In this document: positions 34,671 through 42,407 of the stretch, piece after piece
How positions within the stretch are numbered: position 1 is the first letter of the stretch
Layout: the number at the start of each line of letters is the position of its first letter
NCBI RefSeq assembly: GCF_030845995.1
Contig: NZ_CP132719.1
Location: 2,108,001 to 2,172,000 of the forward strand
Direction: 5' to 3'
Length of the DNA stretch: 64,000 bases
Source: Geothrix sp. 21YS21S-4
Lineage (GTDB): Bacteria; Acidobacteriota; Holophagae; Holophagales; Holophagaceae
Notes under the pieces: generated by a model
The model's database searches: none
Told to the model about the DNA's origin: nothing
What the model saw: only the letters and a program-made list of their open reading frames with translations
Position numbers and translations under genes: made by a program

Positions 34671-34940
34671 GAGCGCGTCCAATTAATCGATAGGGGCTGC
34701 ATTGATGGCAAAGGGCGTTCAGGCAAGGAAGCGGGCGCAGGGCGGTGGGGAGCCACCGTTCAAGACCGATGACGCAGCATGGATGCCCTTTGCCATCAAC
34801 CCTTCGGGCAGAGGCGACAGCCGTCGGGATGCTGCGTCAAGCTCCTCGTCGATAGTCCCGCTATCGCCTTCGTCGCTTTCCTTGCCTCCCTCGGCTGGCA
34901 CCTCTGTGCAGCCCCCACCCATTACTTGGAGGCGCTCCTA
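34668..34940. mobile_element. MITE-like structured element with terminal inverted repeats and TA target duplication
   Basis: The ends form 34-bp terminal inverted repeats (34668-34701 and 34907-34940) that match at 29 positions: TAGGAGCGC-TCCAA-TAAT...GGGGCTGCA. TA flanks both ends, as with IS630/Tc1-mariner-type transposition. Inside are further nested palindromes: a perfect 15-bp pair TTGATGGCAAAGGGC / GCCCTTTGCCATCAA (34702-34716, 34785-34799) and a 10-bp pair GACGCAGCAT / ATGCTGCGTC (34771-34780, 34829-34838). No transposase is encoded, so it would need one in trans. Removing the element and one TA rebuilds khpA-TAA-ATG-rimM with AGGAGG 5 nt before the ATG. Confidence 0.75.
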
Positions 34941-34941
34941 A

Positions 34942-35493
34942 ATGCTTCTGGCGGGTCATCTCGCGAAGGTGCAGGGCCTCAAGGGCGAGTTCCTTTTCCA
35001 CGCGGTCATGGACAATCCCGAGCGCCTGGAGGGGCTGAAGGATCTGATCCTGGCTCCGCCGCACATGGACCTGGACCGCAACGAATCCATCCCTCCGGCC
35101 CGGCCGGCGGCGCTGCGGAGCTTCCGGTGGCACCAGGAGCGTCCCTGCCTCGCTTTCGAAGGCGTCCCCGACCGCACCGCCGCGGAGGCCCTGAAGGGCT
35201 GGGCGCTGTGGATGCCCGAATCCGCGGCCTCCCTGGAGGAAGGCGAGAGCTTCCGCCACCAGTGGATCGGCTGCGAAGTCTTCATGGGCGGGCGCAAAGT
35301 CGGTGAGGTGCTGCGCCTCGACCCCGGCCCCGCCGGCTACGACATGGTGGTGATGCGGGACCTCCGCCCGGGCCGGACGGGCCAGCGGGACATCCCCTAT
35401 ATCAAGGCCTGGTGGACCCTCGACCTCCCCCATCGCCGGCTGGATGTGGATCCCCCCGAGGGGCTGCTGGACGTCAACCAGATCGGCGGCTGA
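34942..35493 (+). CDS. rimM: Ribosome maturation factor RimM
   Basis: RimM binds S19 and helps mature the 30S head domain. The 183-residue product begins LLAGHLAKVQGLKGEFLF (the RimM GxI.kaHGlkGe pattern) and carries the C-terminal PRC-barrel region (GCEVFMGGRKVGEVLRLDPGPAGYDMVV partly quoted: GRKVGEVLRLDPGPAGYDMVV region). The Shine-Dalgarno GGAGG, 9 nt before the ATG, lies entirely in the right terminal repeat of the preceding insertion. trmD and rplS, normally next, are not found downstream. Confidence 0.9.
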   Translation: MLLAGHLAKVQGLKGEFLFHAVMDNPERLEGLKDLILAPPHMDLDRNESIPPARPAALRSFRWHQERPCLAFEGVPDRTAAEALKGWALWMPESAASLEEGESFRHQWIGCEVFMGGRKVGEVLRLDPGPAGYDMVVMRDLRPGRTGQRDIPYIKAWWTLDLPHRRLDVDPPEGLLDVNQIGG

Positions 35494-35502
35494 CAATCGG
35501 GG

Positions 35503-35988
35503 ATGTCCTCCCGATTCGAGCGCCTGAAACAGACCTTCGGCATGCGCCTGTTCGGGTGGTTGAAGATCCCGCTACTGGCCGCCGTCCGCCCCAGCGTCGT
35601 GGAGCTGGGCGAAACGCGGTGCGTGGTGCGGATCCCCCTCCGCCGGCGGACGAGGAACCACCTGGGCTCCATGTACTTCGGCGCCCTCGCCATCGGCGCC
35701 GACTGTGCCGGCGGGCTTCTCGCCATGGACCAGATCAAGCGTTCGGGCGGCAACGTGTCGCTGGTGTTCAAGGCGTTCCAGGCCACCTTCCTCAAGCGCC
35801 CGGAATCCGACGTCTACTTCATCTGCGACGAGGGCGAGGCCATCCGCGACCAGGTGCGCCGCGCTCGGGCCTCCGAGGAGCGGATCACCGAGCCCATGCG
35901 CATCCGCGCCGCGGTCCGGCTGCCCGACGGCACCTTCGATCCCGTCGCCGAGTTTACGCTGGAGCTCAGCCTGAAGCGGCGGAGCTGA
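35503..35988 (+). CDS. DUF4442 hot-dog-fold protein (copy 1)
   Basis: A 161-residue protein fitting DUF4442, a thioesterase-like hot-dog family. The core stretch TRNHLGSMYFGALAIGADCAGG corresponds to the helix-start region where thioesterases place catalytic residues. A later strand is AFQATFLKRPESDVYF. The substrate is unknown. It sits 9 nt after rimM and may be co-transcribed. A paralogue with the same TRN(H/Y)xGxxxFG core occurs at 43.4 kb. Confidence 0.75.
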   Translation: MSSRFERLKQTFGMRLFGWLKIPLLAAVRPSVVELGETRCVVRIPLRRRTRNHLGSMYFGALAIGADCAGGLLAMDQIKRSGGNVSLVFKAFQATFLKRPESDVYFICDEGEAIRDQVRRARASEERITEPMRIRAAVRLPDGTFDPVAEFTLELSLKRRS

Positions 35989-35989
35989 A

Positions 35990-36571
35990 TCAGCCCCGGG
36001 CGAGGACGCCTTCGATCTCCCGCAAGCAGCGGGCGGTGATGGTCTCCATCCCTTCGATCTCGTGCACGCTCTCGGACAGCACCGTCAGGATGGCGTCCAG
36101 GCGCGCCGGATCCATCCGCTTGGCGATCTCGGGATCCGCGGCGGCCTGGATCAGCCGCTGTCGCTGCCCATCCAGGTGCTGGCGGACGAACAGCCACCAC
36201 TGGGCGACCCGCCGCACCCGGCGCGCGGCCTTGGCGGGGAACTGGTAGTCCAGCGGCTCCTTCGCCAGGTTCGTCTCCACGTCCTTCATCAGGGCTTCCA
36301 CCCCGTCGGGGAAATCCTGGCCGAGGGGCGTGCCCTCCTCGAAAGCCGTGCGGCCGAAGGCGCGCCGCAGCATCTCGATGTCGTCCCGGGACAGGGCGCC
36401 GAGGGACGATCGCTCCGCCGCCTCCCGGCACTCGGTGCTCATCCGCTGGACGAGCTGCTGGACGCGCCGCGCCTGGCGGAGTTCCCGCGACTCGCAGCCG
36501 ACCGACAGCAGGACGGGAAGGACCAGCAGCGGAAGGCCCCACCCTTCCATGCACCGCGCCTTACCCGCCAT
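35990..36571 (-). CDS. Lipoprotein of unknown function
   Basis: A 193-residue predicted lipoprotein. The signal sequence ends in a lipobox (LLSVGC), after a basic n-region (MAGKARCMEGW) and a hydrophobic core. The mature part is helical, rich in Arg/Glu/Ala (SRELRQARRVQQLVQRMSTECREAAER). AAGGAGG lies 8 nt before the chosen ATG, deciding it over the internal ATG. No motif identifies its role. It is a minus-strand gene downstream of marC; spacing is about 58 nt, so co-transcription is possible. Confidence 0.75.
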   Translation of the reverse strand: MAGKARCMEGWGLPLLVLPVLLSVGCESRELRQARRVQQLVQRMSTECREAAERSSLGALSRDDIEMLRRAFGRTAFEEGTPLGQDFPDGVEALMKDVETNLAKEPLDYQFPAKAARRVRRVAQWWLFVRQHLDGQRQRLIQAAADPEIAKRMDPARLDAILTVLSESVHEIEGMETITARCLREIEGVLARG

Positions 36572-36628
36572 CGAGTCCGCCTCCTTCCCCCGCATCGTCG
36601 GGAGCCGGAGGCGCCTTGAACGACGCGG

Positions 36629-37243
36629 TTAAATGCCAGCGGCGCTGAGCTGGCGGACAAACTTCTCGATGCCCCCCAGCAGCATCTCGATGGCGATGGC
36701 GGTGAGCACCAATCCCATCAGCCGCTCGAAGGCCATGGTCACCTGCTCGCCCAGGAAATCGGCGATCTTCTCTGCGAATCCCAGCACCACCGCGGAGACC
36801 GCCATAGCCACCGATAGCGCCCCCAGCCACTCCCACAGGCGGTGCGGCTCCCGGCTCACCAGCAGCAACACCGTGGCGATGGCCGAAGGTCCCGCGATGA
36901 AGGGAATGGCCAGCGGCACCAGGAAGGGCTCCCCGTGGATCCGGTGGCCCGACCGGCCCTCGGGATGGGGGAAGACCATCTTCAGGGCGATGAGGAACAG
37001 GATCACCCCGCCCGCGATTCCCAGGGACGTGTCCGTGAGGTGCATCAGCTTCAGGACCCGCTGGCCGAAGAGGGCGAAGAACAGCAGGATCGCGAACGCG
37101 AACAGCACCTCGCGGATGATGATCCGCTGCCGCCGGGCGGGGTCCACCTGGCGGAGCAACCCGATGAACAGCGGGATGTTCCCCAGGGGATCCGTGACCA
37201 GAACGAGCAGGATGATGGCCGAGACGAACGAGGATGAATCCAT
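36629..37243 (-). CDS. MarC/UPF0056 family integral membrane protein
   Basis: A 204-residue protein with six membrane helices. The family hallmark DPLGNIPLFIGLL is near the N-terminus and PFLVPLAIPFIAGPSAIATVLLL in the middle. The role of MarC is unresolved, despite the historical multiple-antibiotic-resistance name. It begins 3 nt after the sppA stop, so it is the second gene of a sppA-marC operon. It is the usual family size. Confidence 0.9.
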   Translation of the reverse strand: MDSSSFVSAIILLVLVTDPLGNIPLFIGLLRQVDPARRQRIIIREVLFAFAILLFFALFGQRVLKLMHLTDTSLGIAGGVILFLIALKMVFPHPEGRSGHRIHGEPFLVPLAIPFIAGPSAIATVLLLVSREPHRLWEWLGALSVAMAVSAVVLGFAEKIADFLGEQVTMAFERLMGLVLTAIAIEMLLGGIEKFVRQLSAAGI

Positions 37244-37246
37244 GCG

Positions 37247-39019
37247 CTACTTCAGTTCCAGATCGAAGGGCAGCCGGGCGTAGACCCCGCGCGGATCGTT
37301 GAGGGAGGTCAGCATCTCCGCCTGGCGGAACAGCCCACCGGCCAGCACGTCCACCGGACCGGGCTTGGCCAGTTTCCGGGGCTTCCCGCCGAAGCTCTTG
37401 AGCAGTTCCTTAAGGGTGTCCGGCTCGCGCTCGGGGCCCACCAGGAAGTAGTCGTCGCCGGCCTTCGCGAGGGTGGCGGCGTGCTTCACCGCCGCCTCCA
37501 GCCCGCCCAATTCATCGACCAGCCCCAGCTTGAGGGCCTCCTGGCCGGACCACACGCGCCCCTGGGCGATCTCGTGGACCGCTTCCTTGGACATCTTCCG
37601 GCTGTCGGCGACCTTCGCGAGGAACTGGTCGTAGATGTGATCCACCAGGCCCTGGATGCGGGTCAGCTCCACCTCGTTCTTCGGCCGGGTGAGGGTCATG
37701 GGATTGGCCAGCTTGGCGGTCTGGACGCTGTCCCAGGTGATGCCGTGCTCGTTGGCGAGCTTCTTGACGTTGGGCAGGAGGCCAAAGACGCCGATGGACC
37801 CGGTGATGGTGCTGGGCTCCGCAAAGATGCGGTTCCCGTAGGTGCTGATCCAGTAGCCGCCGGAGGCCGCCAGGTGGCCCATGGAGACCACCACGGGCTT
37901 GGTCTTCTTCGTGAGGATCACTTCCCGCTGGATCAGCTCCGAGGCCGAGGCGCTGCCGCCGGGGCTGTTCACGCGCAGGACCACGGCCTTCACGCGCTCG
38001 TCCAGCCGCAGGCGACGCAGCTCGCGGCTGAGGCGCTCGCCGCCCACCTGCGCGGCCTTGCCTTCGCCGTCCACGATCTCGCCTTCCGCGACCACCACCG
38101 CGATCCGGGTCTTGCCGGACTTGCCGTCGCCAGGGATGCCCGCGTAGGTGGCCAGGGTGATCTGGGGGAAATCCTTGTCCTTGGCTTCCTTGCCGGCCAG
38201 CTTCTTGAGCTCGTCCAGCACCTCGTCGTAGGGCGCGACGCGATCCACCAGGCCCAGCTTCTTCGCCTCGTCGGCTTCCACCAGCCCCCGCTCGTCGGCG
38301 ATGGCCTGGAGATCCGCAGGCGCCTTCTTCCGGTCCTTGGCGACCGTGTCCTTCCACTCGCCCCAAATGTCATCCAGCAGCTTCTGGATCTGCTCGCGGT
38401 TGGGCTCGCTCATCCGGTCCAGGACGTAGGGCTCGACGGCGCTCTTGTACTTCCCAACGCGGGTGACCTGCACTTCCACGCCGTATTTCTTGAAGGCCTC
38501 CCCGAAGAACATCGGCTCGCTGGCCAGGCCGTTCAGCTCGATCTCGCCGAAGGGGTTCACGAAGAGCGTGGTGGCGCCGCCGGCCAGGTAGTAGTCGCGC
38601 TTCGTCCAGCCCATGTTGTAGGCGAGGACGGGCTTCTTGGCCTTGAACCGCTGGATGGCCTCCCGCAGCTCGCGGAGCTGCGCGGGACCCGCCGCCTGGA
38701 GGTTTCCCGTGATGAACAGAGCCGTGATGCGGCTGTCGGAGGCGGCCCGGTCCAGGGCGTCGATCGCCGCGGGAAGGGACTGGGCGCGGCCCCCGCCGCC
38801 TCCCAGGGCCTCGCTGAGCGCTTCGCTGGGCTCCGGATCGCGCTCCCCGTCGGTGAGGCTGGTGTCCAGGTCGAACACGAGGACGGCCTTCCCCGGCACC
38901 GTGGGCTTGCCGGAGGAACTCAGGACCGCCAGGGCGCCGAAGAACAGCACCACGACGGCGCCTCCGGCCACCATCAGGGCCAGGAGGGCGGCGAAGAAGC
39001 TCTTGAAGAAGTCCTTCAT
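37247..39019 (-). CDS. sppA: Signal peptide peptidase SppA, 67K type
   Basis: A membrane serine protease that digests cleaved signal peptides. The 590-residue product has one N-terminal helix and the tandem-duplicated form typical of the 67K type. Catalytic residues by comparison with Escherichia coli SppA are Lys192 (GKYKSAVEPY) in the first half and Ser386 (HLAASGGYW) in the second. NSPGGSASASE and a TGSIGVFG motif are present. A Shine-Dalgarno GGAG precedes the ATG. marC follows immediately. Confidence 0.95.
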   Translation of the reverse strand: MKDFFKSFFAALLALMVAGGAVVVLFFGALAVLSSSGKPTVPGKAVLVFDLDTSLTDGERDPEPSEALSEALGGGGGRAQSLPAAIDALDRAASDSRITALFITGNLQAAGPAQLRELREAIQRFKAKKPVLAYNMGWTKRDYYLAGGATTLFVNPFGEIELNGLASEPMFFGEAFKKYGVEVQVTRVGKYKSAVEPYVLDRMSEPNREQIQKLLDDIWGEWKDTVAKDRKKAPADLQAIADERGLVEADEAKKLGLVDRVAPYDEVLDELKKLAGKEAKDKDFPQITLATYAGIPGDGKSGKTRIAVVVAEGEIVDGEGKAAQVGGERLSRELRRLRLDERVKAVVLRVNSPGGSASASELIQREVILTKKTKPVVVSMGHLAASGGYWISTYGNRIFAEPSTITGSIGVFGLLPNVKKLANEHGITWDSVQTAKLANPMTLTRPKNEVELTRIQGLVDHIYDQFLAKVADSRKMSKEAVHEIAQGRVWSGQEALKLGLVDELGGLEAAVKHAATLAKAGDDYFLVGPEREPDTLKELLKSFGGKPRKLAKPGPVDVLAGGLFRQAEMLTSLNDPRGVYARLPFDLELK

Positions 39020-39058
39020 GGCGGCTCCAGAAAGGTTTTCAGGATCGCATGAACAGAC

Positions 39059-39607
39059 TCAGGCTCCGGGCCGGAGGCGCGCCGCCAGGGACAGGAATCC
39101 TTCCACGGCCTTCCCTACCGCCGCCTCGGCGCGGGCCTCCACGGGCTTTCCGGCTTCGTCCAGGTGGCGATCCGCCTGGGGCACCGTGATCGCTTCGGGC
39201 AGGGCGACCGCGCCCATGTTGGCCAGGGCGGCGCGCCAAGCCAGCAGGCCCCGAGCGCCGCCGAAGGCCCCCGGGCTCGCCGCGGCCAGCAGCACCGGCA
39301 GTCCGGTCCAGGGACTGGGCTTCAGCGTGCTCAGCCAATCCACCGCGTTCTTGAGGTGCCCCGGGATTCCCGCGTTGTATTCCGGCGAGACGATCACCAC
39401 CCCCTGCGCCGCCAGCAGGGCCTGCTGGAGCGCCACCACCGCGGGGGAGGGCGCGAGCCCCTCCTCGAAGAGCGCGAAGCGGAGCGCGGGACCGGCGAAA
39501 GCCGTGATCCTGTGGCCACGGGCTTCCAGTTCGCCGGCGAGGTGGCCGAGCAGGCGCGTGTTCAGGGACGCGGGACGAAGACTCCCGCCCATCAGGACCA
39601 GATCCAT
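39059..39607 (-). CDS. NADPH-dependent FMN reductase family protein
   Basis: A 182-residue flavodoxin-like reductase (SsuE/ChrR/azoreductase group). The N-terminal phosphate-binding pattern GGSLRPASLNTRLL is followed by SPEYNAGIPGHLKNAVDWLS, the flavin-binding signature of the family. It reduces FMN or quinone-like acceptors using NAD(P)H. AGGAGG lies about 5 nt before the ATG. It diverges from the bacilliredoxin gene; a CRP-like palindrome lies between them. Confidence 0.9.
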   Translation of the reverse strand: MDLVLMGGSLRPASLNTRLLGHLAGELEARGHRITAFAGPALRFALFEEGLAPSPAVVALQQALLAAQGVVIVSPEYNAGIPGHLKNAVDWLSTLKPSPWTGLPVLLAAASPGAFGGARGLLAWRAALANMGAVALPEAITVPQADRHLDEAGKPVEARAEAAVGKAVEGFLSLAARLRPGA

Positions 39608-39627
39608 TGGGGCCTCCTGCGAGCAAG

Positions 39628-39643
39628 TGTGATCTAGATCAAA
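39628..39643. promoter_or_regulatory. CRP/FNR-family-like operator (site 3)
   Basis: TGTGATCTAGATCAAA differs from the ideal CRP core TGTGATCTAGATCACA at one position. It lies in the divergent gap between the FMN reductase and bacilliredoxin genes. A TAAACT -10-like hexamer for the bacilliredoxin gene begins 15 bp downstream. Confidence 0.65.
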
Positions 39644-39684
39644 CCCGACCGGATCGGTAAACTTTAGAGTCCAAGGAGGATTCC

Positions 39685-40107
39685 GTGTCGAACTATCCCG
39701 AATCCATGGTGGCGCCCATGCGCGAAGAACTGATCGACGCCGGCTTTCAGCAGCTCCTGACCCCCGACCAGGTGGATGCCGCCCTCCAACAGCCCGGCAC
39801 CACCCTCCTCGTGGTCAACAGCGTCTGCGGGTGCGCGGCGGCGGGCGCCCGGCCCGGCGTGACCGAGGCCCTGCGGCGCGGCGAGCTGCGGTTCGATCGC
39901 CTCGTCACCGTCTTCGCCGGGATGGAAAAGGAAGCCACCGCCCAGGCCCGGGAGTACTTCGAAGGCGCCCAGCCCACCAGCCCCCAGGCGGCGATCCTGA
40001 AGGACGGCCAACTGGTCCACCTCATGCAGCGCCCGGATTTCCTGAACCACGCGCCGGAGGAGATCGCCGCGTCCCTCACGGCCGCCTACCGCCGAACCCT
40101 GGGCTGA
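39685..40107 (+). CDS. Bacilliredoxin, BrxA/BrxB (YphP) family
   Basis: A 140-residue thioredoxin-fold protein with the family's unusual CGC active site (Cys48-Gly-Cys50 in VNSVCGCAAAGARPG). Bacilliredoxins remove bacillithiol from S-bacillithiolated proteins in oxidative stress. AGGAGG lies 5 nt before the GTG start. Its presence implies bacillithiol or a related thiol in this organism, but bshA-C are not in the window. The divergent FMN reductase and a shared CRP-like site suggest joint redox control. Confidence 0.9.
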   Translation: MSNYPESMVAPMREELIDAGFQQLLTPDQVDAALQQPGTTLLVVNSVCGCAAAGARPGVTEALRRGELRFDRLVTVFAGMEKEATAQAREYFEGAQPTSPQAAILKDGQLVHLMQRPDFLNHAPEEIAASLTAAYRRTLG

Positions 40108-40164
40108 TCGTCCCCGGGCCGCGAGCCCAGCCCTAGATCAAGTAGGCTGGGGGTGGAGATCGCG

Positions 40165-41280
40165 ATGCCCAAGCCCCTTTCCCACCTGAGGATCGTGGAC
40201 CTGTCCTGCGTGCTCGCGGGGCCCTTCTCCACGCAGCTCCTGGCGGATCTCGGCGCCGAGGTCCAGAAGCTGGAACCGCCGGGCGGCGATCCCTCCCGCG
40301 GCTGGGGGCCGCCCTTCGAGGAGGGTCCCTCGGGTGAAAGCGCCTACTTCCGCTCCGCCAACCGGGGGAAGAAGACCCGCACCATCGACCTCCACACGGA
40401 CGCGGGCCGGGCGGATCTCTTCGAGCTGCTGAAGGACGCGGACGTCCTGGTGGAAAACTTCCGCGCGGACTCCGCCGACCGGCTGGGCCTGGGCTGGAAG
40501 CGGCTCCACGCCAAGTTCCCCAAGCTGATCGTGGCGTCCATCCGGGGCTTCGCCTCGGACGTCACCGCCTCGCGCCGGGCCGGCTACGACTTCATCATCC
40601 AGGCCGAGAGCGGCTGGATGGCCATCACGGGCGAGCCGGGCGGGCGGCCCATGAAGGTGGGCGTGCCCCTGGTGGACGTGCTGGCGGGGCTCTACTGCGC
40701 CAACGGGATCCAGGCCGCCCTGCTCCACCGCGAGCGGACGGGGGAGGCCATCCACATCGAAGTTCCCCTGATGGAAGCCGCCCTGGCGGGCATGGTGAAC
40801 GTGGCTGCGGGCTCCCTGATGACGGGCACGGCGCCCCACCGGTGGGGCAATGCCCATCCCCAGATCGTCCCCTACCAGTCCTTCCGGTGCGCCGACGGCG
40901 AAGTGGCCATCGGCGTGGGCAGCGACCGCCAGTTCGAGGTGCTCGCCATGTGGCTGGGCCTCGACCTGGAGGCCCGCCCCGAGTGGAAGCGGAATCCCGG
41001 GCGGGTGCAGGACCGCGAAGAGCTGGTCGCCCTCATCGAGGCCCGCACCAGCGCTGGCACCGCCGACGAGGTCCTGGCCTTCTGCGAGGCCAACGCCATT
41101 CCCGCCAGCCGCGTGCGGAGCGTGGACGACGTACTCTTCCGCAAGGGCGGCGAGCTGCACAACCTGCTCCAGCCCCTCTTCGAGGAGGAGAGCAACGCCA
41201 TGATCCCCACCCTGGCCGCGCCGCTCCTCCTCAACGGCGAGCGGGCCTGCGCCTCCCTTCCGCCCCCGCGCCGCCCGTGA
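40165..41280 (+). CDS. CaiB/BaiF-family CoA-transferase
   Basis: A class III CoA-transferase of 371 residues. Family motifs: LRIVDLSCVLAGPFSTQLLADLGAEV at the N-terminus (partly quoted: LAGPFSTQLLADLGAEV), the GYDFIIQAESGWM stretch with the catalytic-aspartate region nearby, and EVPLMEAAL. Substrate acids cannot be predicted. GGAG lies 7 nt upstream of the chosen ATG; a GTG four codons earlier was rejected. The stop overlaps the GTG of the next gene. Confidence 0.9.
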   Translation: MPKPLSHLRIVDLSCVLAGPFSTQLLADLGAEVQKLEPPGGDPSRGWGPPFEEGPSGESAYFRSANRGKKTRTIDLHTDAGRADLFELLKDADVLVENFRADSADRLGLGWKRLHAKFPKLIVASIRGFASDVTASRRAGYDFIIQAESGWMAITGEPGGRPMKVGVPLVDVLAGLYCANGIQAALLHRERTGEAIHIEVPLMEAALAGMVNVAAGSLMTGTAPHRWGNAHPQIVPYQSFRCADGEVAIGVGSDRQFEVLAMWLGLDLEARPEWKRNPGRVQDREELVALIEARTSAGTADEVLAFCEANAIPASRVRSVDDVLFRKGGELHNLLQPLFEEESNAMIPTLAAPLLLNGERACASLPPPRRP

Positions 41281-41699
41281 AGCCCGCGCCCCGCCATTCC
41301 AGCCGCCGCACCCCGCCCCGGCTCCTGCCTTTGGGCGCCCGGGAGCCCGACCGCCGGGCCGAGGCGCGCCTGCGCCAGGCCTGGGGCTTCGTGGTGGGCC
41401 CCGCCCTGGCGGATCGGACGCGGCCCCTGCGGGTGGAGCGCAATGTCCTCGTCATGGGCTGCTGGGAATTGACCTGCATCGCGCCGTTGCGGGAAGCCGC
41501 CGCCGCCGTCTGGCCCCAGATCCGCGATCGCATCCGCCGCGCCCTCGGCCTCGCGCTCACGGACCTCCAGATCGTCCCCTGCGATCCTCCGCCCGCGGTC
41601 GCGCCCATCCCGCGCGATCCGGATCCCCTCCGCGCCGCCCTCCACCTGCTGGAGGTCCGCCGCCAGGAGCGCATCCGCCTGGGCCTCGAGGCCGACTAG
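41277..41699 (+). CDS. DUF721/DciA-like protein
   Basis: A 140-residue protein with a basic Pro/Arg N-terminus and a DUF721-type domain (LRQAWGFVVGPALADRTRPLRVERNVLVMGC, partly quoted: LRQAWGFVVGPALADRTRPL). DUF721 includes DciA, the ancestral DnaB helicase loader. The C-terminal part is divergent and proline-rich, so the assignment to helicase loading is tentative. GTG start coupled to the CaiB-type gene. Confidence 0.65.
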   Translation: MKPAPRHSSRRTPPRLLPLGAREPDRRAEARLRQAWGFVVGPALADRTRPLRVERNVLVMGCWELTCIAPLREAAAAVWPQIRDRIRRALGLALTDLQIVPCDPPPAVAPIPRDPDPLRAALHLLEVRRQERIRLGLEAD

Positions 41700-41706
41700 C
41701 CGCCGC

Positions 41707-41735
41707 TGGACGCCACCTCGCGATTCGAGTACAGT
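41707..41735 (+). promoter_or_regulatory. Probable promoter of tRNA-Pro
   Basis: TGGACG (-35-like) and TACAGT (-10-like) are separated by 17 bp. The predicted start lies about 5 nt before the mature tRNA. Confidence 0.5.
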
Positions 41736-41745
41736 CGAACCTTCG

Positions 41746-41823
<78 letters not shown>

Positions 41824-41830
41824 GATCATG

Positions 41831-41861
41831 AAAAGGGCGCGCTTCCGAGCGCGCCCTTTTT
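41831..41861 (+). terminator. Rho-independent terminator of tRNA-Pro
   Basis: A perfect 12-bp stem AAAAGGGCGCGC / GCGCGCCCTTTT with loop TTCCGA is followed by T. Confidence 0.9.
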
Positions 41862-42036
41862 CGCGTGGGAGGGAAGCTGCGGAGGAGGCCTTCGTGCGCC
41901 CCAGGCCGCGGAAAAAGCCACGCGGCCAGGCAGCGCTCCAATCAACCCTCGCGCTGGTCGCGGTTTCGTGATCCTCGGCTCGCGGGGTCCCGGGATACAA
42001 TGGCGGGTTCCGCCCGTCGGGCGGGGAGCCCACGCG

Positions 42037-42363
42037 ATGAGCGATGCCTGCATGATCCTGACCACCTGTGGCAGCGAAGAGACCGCCCTCACCATCGCGG
42101 CCGCCCTGGTGGACCAGGCGTACGCGGCGTGCGTCAACATCGTTCCCAGCATCAAGAGCTACTACTACTTCAAGGGCGAGACGCACCTCGACGAAGAGGT
42201 GATGCTCGTCATCAAGACCACCCAGGAGTTCTTCCCCCAGGTGTCCGAGGTCATCTCCGACCTGCACACCTACGAGGTGCCGGAAATCCTGATGTTTCCC
42301 GTGGAGGCGGGCTCGGACCCCTTCCTCGAATGGATCCGCCAAAGCGTGAATCGCCTGGCCTGA
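42037..42363 (+). CDS. cutA: Divalent-cation tolerance protein CutA
   Basis: A 108-residue trimeric ferredoxin-like protein of the CutA1 family. Typical segments: [39 protein letters not shown] and [13 protein letters not shown]. The physiological role is debated (copper binding or signalling). GGGGAG lies upstream of the chosen ATG, which gives the usual family start. A TACAAT hexamer lies 35 nt before it. Confidence 0.95.
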   Translation: MSDACMILTTCGSEETALTIAAALVDQAYAACVNIVPSIKSYYYFKGETHLDEEVMLVIKTTQEFFPQVSEVISDLHTYEVPEILMFPVEAGSDPFLEWIRQSVNRLA

Positions 42364-42407
42364 ACGGGCTCCGTCCCGACCTTACCGCCTTCCCCGGGAG
42401 CGCCCCC

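Noticed and set aside
34702-34941. Small protein genes inside the MITE-like element
   Set aside because: Frames on both strands are by-products of the palindromes and lack initiation signals.
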